This document shows, one piece after another, positions 5,467 through 6,705 of a stretch of 6,705 nt of DNA. The DNA lies in NCBI GenBank assembly GCA_014380965.1, contig JACMIV010000395.1:1-6705 (forward strand), read 5' to 3'. Position numbers and translations under genes: made by a program. The DNA is from Rhizobiaceae bacterium. GTDB taxonomy: Bacteria > Pseudomonadota > Alphaproteobacteria > Rhizobiales > Rhizobiaceae. The notes below the pieces were generated by a model, which did no database searches, was not told where the DNA came from, and saw nothing but the letters and a program-made list of their open reading frames with translations. Within the stretch, counting starts at the first letter, position 1. Every line of letters begins with the position of its first letter.

Positions 5467-6415
5467 CCCCGATGAAGGCATCCGCCGCTGCCAGGAATGG
5501 TGCGCGGTAGACGTCGGCTTCCTGCATGAGCTCATGCCGTGCGCCGGGGATCGACAAGCCGTGGCCCGAGCGCATCCGCCAGGCGAGTCGCTCGGCGGCG
5601 GGGCTGGAAACCACGCTGTCGGCGCCCGCCGTCACCACCAGCGTCGGAACCTTGATCTCGGCGATCCGCTCCGACTCATCGAAACGCCGGCTGGTCCGTG
5701 TGGCTGCGGCCACCCAAGCCGCAGTCGGCCGGCCGGCGAAGAGGTGCGGCGCTGCCGCCTCCAAGGCACGGTTGCGCTCGAAACGGCGCGCGTCGTGCGT
5801 CAGCGGGTTGCGTTCGGCGGTCCAGCCTGCCGAGTGGCCTCCGCGTCTGACCGGGAGCGACCCGAGACCCAGGAGGCCGAGCGCACTGGTGGCGTAGAAC
5901 AGGCCGCCGGTGCGTCGAGACCTCGCTGCGAGCGCGACGAGCGGCGCGCCGACGACGATCCGCTCCACGCGGTTCACGAGGCGCGGTGCCGCCATCAGCG
6001 CCACGGCCCCGCCCATGGAATGGCCGAGAAGGGCGTAGGGGCCCCGGCAATCCGGCAGTATCACGTCTCGGAACATGCTTTCGAGGTCGGAGACATAGGC
6101 GTCGAAGCTCGTGACATGGCCGCGGGTACGATCGCGCAGAAGCCGGTCAGACCCGCCCTGACCGCGCCAGTCGAAGGTCGCGACCATGTAGCCGAGCGCG
6201 GCAAGGTCGGTAATGGTCTCGAAATACTTCTCGATCGACTCGTTGCGCCCCTGGAGAAGCACGATCGTTCCGCGCGTTCGCGACGCCGTGCTCGGACAGA
6301 CGGCGAAGCGCAGGCGGATCCGGTCGCGGGTCGACAGGACCCCGGTGCGCAGACCCTCCGGCTTCGGATTGCCGTCGATCTCGACGAGACTGTTGAGTTT
6401 GAAGACGTCGTTCAT
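5450..6415 (-). CDS. Alpha/beta hydrolase, lysophospholipase/serine aminopeptidase S33 type (PldB-like)
   Basis: This is a 321-residue serine hydrolase, likely cleaving an ester of a lipid such as a lysophospholipid or monoacylglycerol. The substrate is inferred from family only. Visible motifs are GTIVLLQGRNESIEKY (about 49-64, oxyanion region), FDWRGQGGSDR (81-91), nucleophile elbow LLGHSMGGAVAL (129-140, S133), acid VVTAGADSVVSS (260-271, D266) and base GARHELMQE (291-299, H294). The catalytic triad is complete. Residues about 150-220 form a lid with a hydrophobic run (LFYATSALGLLGLGSLPV). There is no clear signal peptide, so it is cytoplasmic or loosely membrane-bound. ATG at 6415 is preferred. 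ATG at 6442 would add nine residues, and neither has a strong ribosome binding site. It converges on hisN. The segment up to 6510 carries a TTAACC/GGTTAA inverted repeat that may regulate it. Confidence 0.92.
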   Translation of the reverse strand: MNDVFKLNSLVEIDGNPKPEGLRTGVLSTRDRIRLRFAVCPSTASRTRGTIVLLQGRNESIEKYFETITDLAALGYMVATFDWRGQGGSDRLLRDRTRGHVTSFDAYVSDLESMFRDVILPDCRGPYALLGHSMGGAVALMAAPRLVNRVERIVVGAPLVALAARSRRTGGLFYATSALGLLGLGSLPVRRGGHSAGWTAERNPLTHDARRFERNRALEAAAPHLFAGRPTAAWVAAATRTSRRFDESERIAEIKVPTLVVTAGADSVVSSPAAERLAWRMRSGHGLSIPGARHELMQEADVYRAPFLAAADAFIGGALTF

Positions 6416-6481
6416 GCAAGGTCCGCTGCGCCGGGCGCGCATGAGCTGGCGGCGCGCTGTCCAGCGCCGTCACCATGACGT

Positions 6482-6510
6482 TTAACCGGTTCGGACTGAA
6501 GCAAGGTTAA
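6482..6510. repeat. TTAACC-N17-GGTTAA inverted repeat upstream of the hydrolase gene
   Basis: TTAACC (6482-6487) and GGTTAA (6505-6510) are perfect inverted arms about 70 and 95 bases ahead of the ATG at 6415, and the left arm overlaps AACCGGTT (6484-6491? core palindrome around 6488). TTAACC resembles a CtrA half-site, but no tandem TTAA-N7-TTAA is present. No promoter with good spacing was identified. Confidence 0.3.
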
Positions 6511-6519
6511 TCCAGTGGA

Positions 6520-6559
6520 CAAAACAAGGTCGGGAGCCCCCGTGAGGAGACTCCCGACC
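6520..6559 (-). terminator. Intrinsic terminator after the right-edge gene
   Basis: GGTCGGGAG (6528-6536) and CTCCCGACC (6551-6559) form a perfect 9-base stem. The 14-base loop can add a few inner pairs (CTCC with GGGG). The minus strand continues TTGTTTTGT (6519-6527), a good U-rich tail. It terminates minus-strand transcription coming from the gene at the right edge. Confidence 0.85.
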
Positions 6560-6567
6560 CGGGCGGC

Positions 6568-6593
6568 CGCAACGGAAGGGACGGGACGTTGCG
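6568..6593. repeat. Hairpin in the 3' region of the right-edge gene, 7-base stem
   Basis: CGCAACG (6568-6574) pairs perfectly with CGTTGCG (6587-6593) around a 12-base loop. It lies between the stop codon of the right-edge gene and its terminator. On the minus strand the loop reads TCCCGTCCCTTC and is pyrimidine-rich. Confidence 0.5.
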
Positions 6594-6606
6594 ACCGTTC
6601 TCGAAA

Positions 6607-6622
6607 TCCCGGTGACCCGGGA
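6607..6622. repeat. Hairpin just after the stop of the right-edge gene, 6-base stem
   Basis: TCCCGG (6607-6612) pairs with CCGGGA (6617-6622) around TGAC, seven bases past the stop codon. It has no T-tract, so it is a 3' structure rather than a terminator by itself. Confidence 0.45.
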
Positions 6623-6628
6623 ATATCG

Positions 6629-6705
6629 TCAGCGCGAATAGAGGCCGAGCCGGCCGCCCCCGAGGTCGAACTCGATGCCCGGCCCCGGACCTTGATCGCG
6701 GCGCC
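6629..6705 (-). CDS. C-terminal end of an unknown protein (5' part beyond window)
   Basis: Only the last 25 codons before TGA (6629-6631) are in view. The readable C-terminus is RRDQGPGPGIEFDLGGGRLGLYSR. The Gly-rich beta-type ending, with alternating hydrophobics (GIEFDLGGGRLGLYSR), is the kind seen in small secreted or envelope proteins of Rhizobiales, but that is a weak inference and I cannot name the protein. Support for a real gene comes from third-position G/C use and from a strong terminator in the right orientation about 70 bases downstream, with two further hairpins in between. Confidence 0.6.
   Translation of the reverse strand, partial: RRDQGPGPGIEFDLGGGRLGLYSR

Noticed and set aside
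5534..6478. Long open frame on the plus strand (314 codons) opposite the alpha/beta hydrolase
   Set aside because: The opposite strand encodes a hydrolase with a complete catalytic triad. This frame shows no family features or start signal.

Overview
The window looks like core chromosome of a high-GC alphaproteobacterium, most likely of the order Hyphomicrobiales (Rhizobiales). The evidence is a CpdR-type response regulator, a rhizobial-style DEAD-box helicase, a DUF6481-like coiled protein, an MmgR/suhB-type small RNA and HisN, with heavy G/C use at third codon positions. The genus cannot be fixed from the sequence alone. I see no transposase, integrase, CRISPR array, toxin-antitoxin pair, phage gene or defence island.

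Layout, left to right. (1) Minus strand, 1-864: the N-terminal 288 residues of a DEAD-box RNA helicase, cut by the window edge. (2) 865-1202: no convincing gene, but a perfect hairpin and probably the helicase leader. (3) Minus strand, 1203-1571: a short, highly charged DUF6481-like protein starting at TTG, with a plausible promoter about 95 bases upstream. (4) Minus strand, 1783-2055 and 2259-2519: two small acidic proteins I do not recognise. (5) Minus strand, 2688-2762: tRNA-Val(GAC) with its own promoter. (6) Minus strand, 2883-3248: cpdR. (7) Plus strand, 3457-4359: an N-formylglutamate amidohydrolase family protein, divergent from cpdR and probably starting at TTG. (8) Minus strand, about 4400-4488: a small RNA with three hairpins, an exposed CCUCCC segment and a strong terminator. 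It is preceded by a perfect TTGACA -35 box and best matches the alphaproteobacterial MmgR/suhB (alpha-r8) family. (9) Plus strand, 4652-5437: a HisN-type histidinol-phosphatase. (10) Minus strand, 5450-6415: an alpha/beta hydrolase of the lysophospholipase/serine aminopeptidase type, convergent with hisN across a compact terminator. (11) Minus strand, 6629-6705: the last residues of an unknown protein, followed by three hairpins, the last a strong terminator.

Most genes here look independently transcribed: spacing is 100-300 bases, orientations vary, and promoter- or terminator-like elements separate them. The best functional links are regulatory: CpdR (cell-cycle proteolysis through ClpXP) and the small RNA (post-transcriptional control). 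Nothing here amounts to an undescribed multi-gene system. The items most worth follow-up are the small RNA with its palindromic promoter region, the hairpin-rich right edge, the unexplained 338-base gap after the helicase, and the two unknown acidic proteins.
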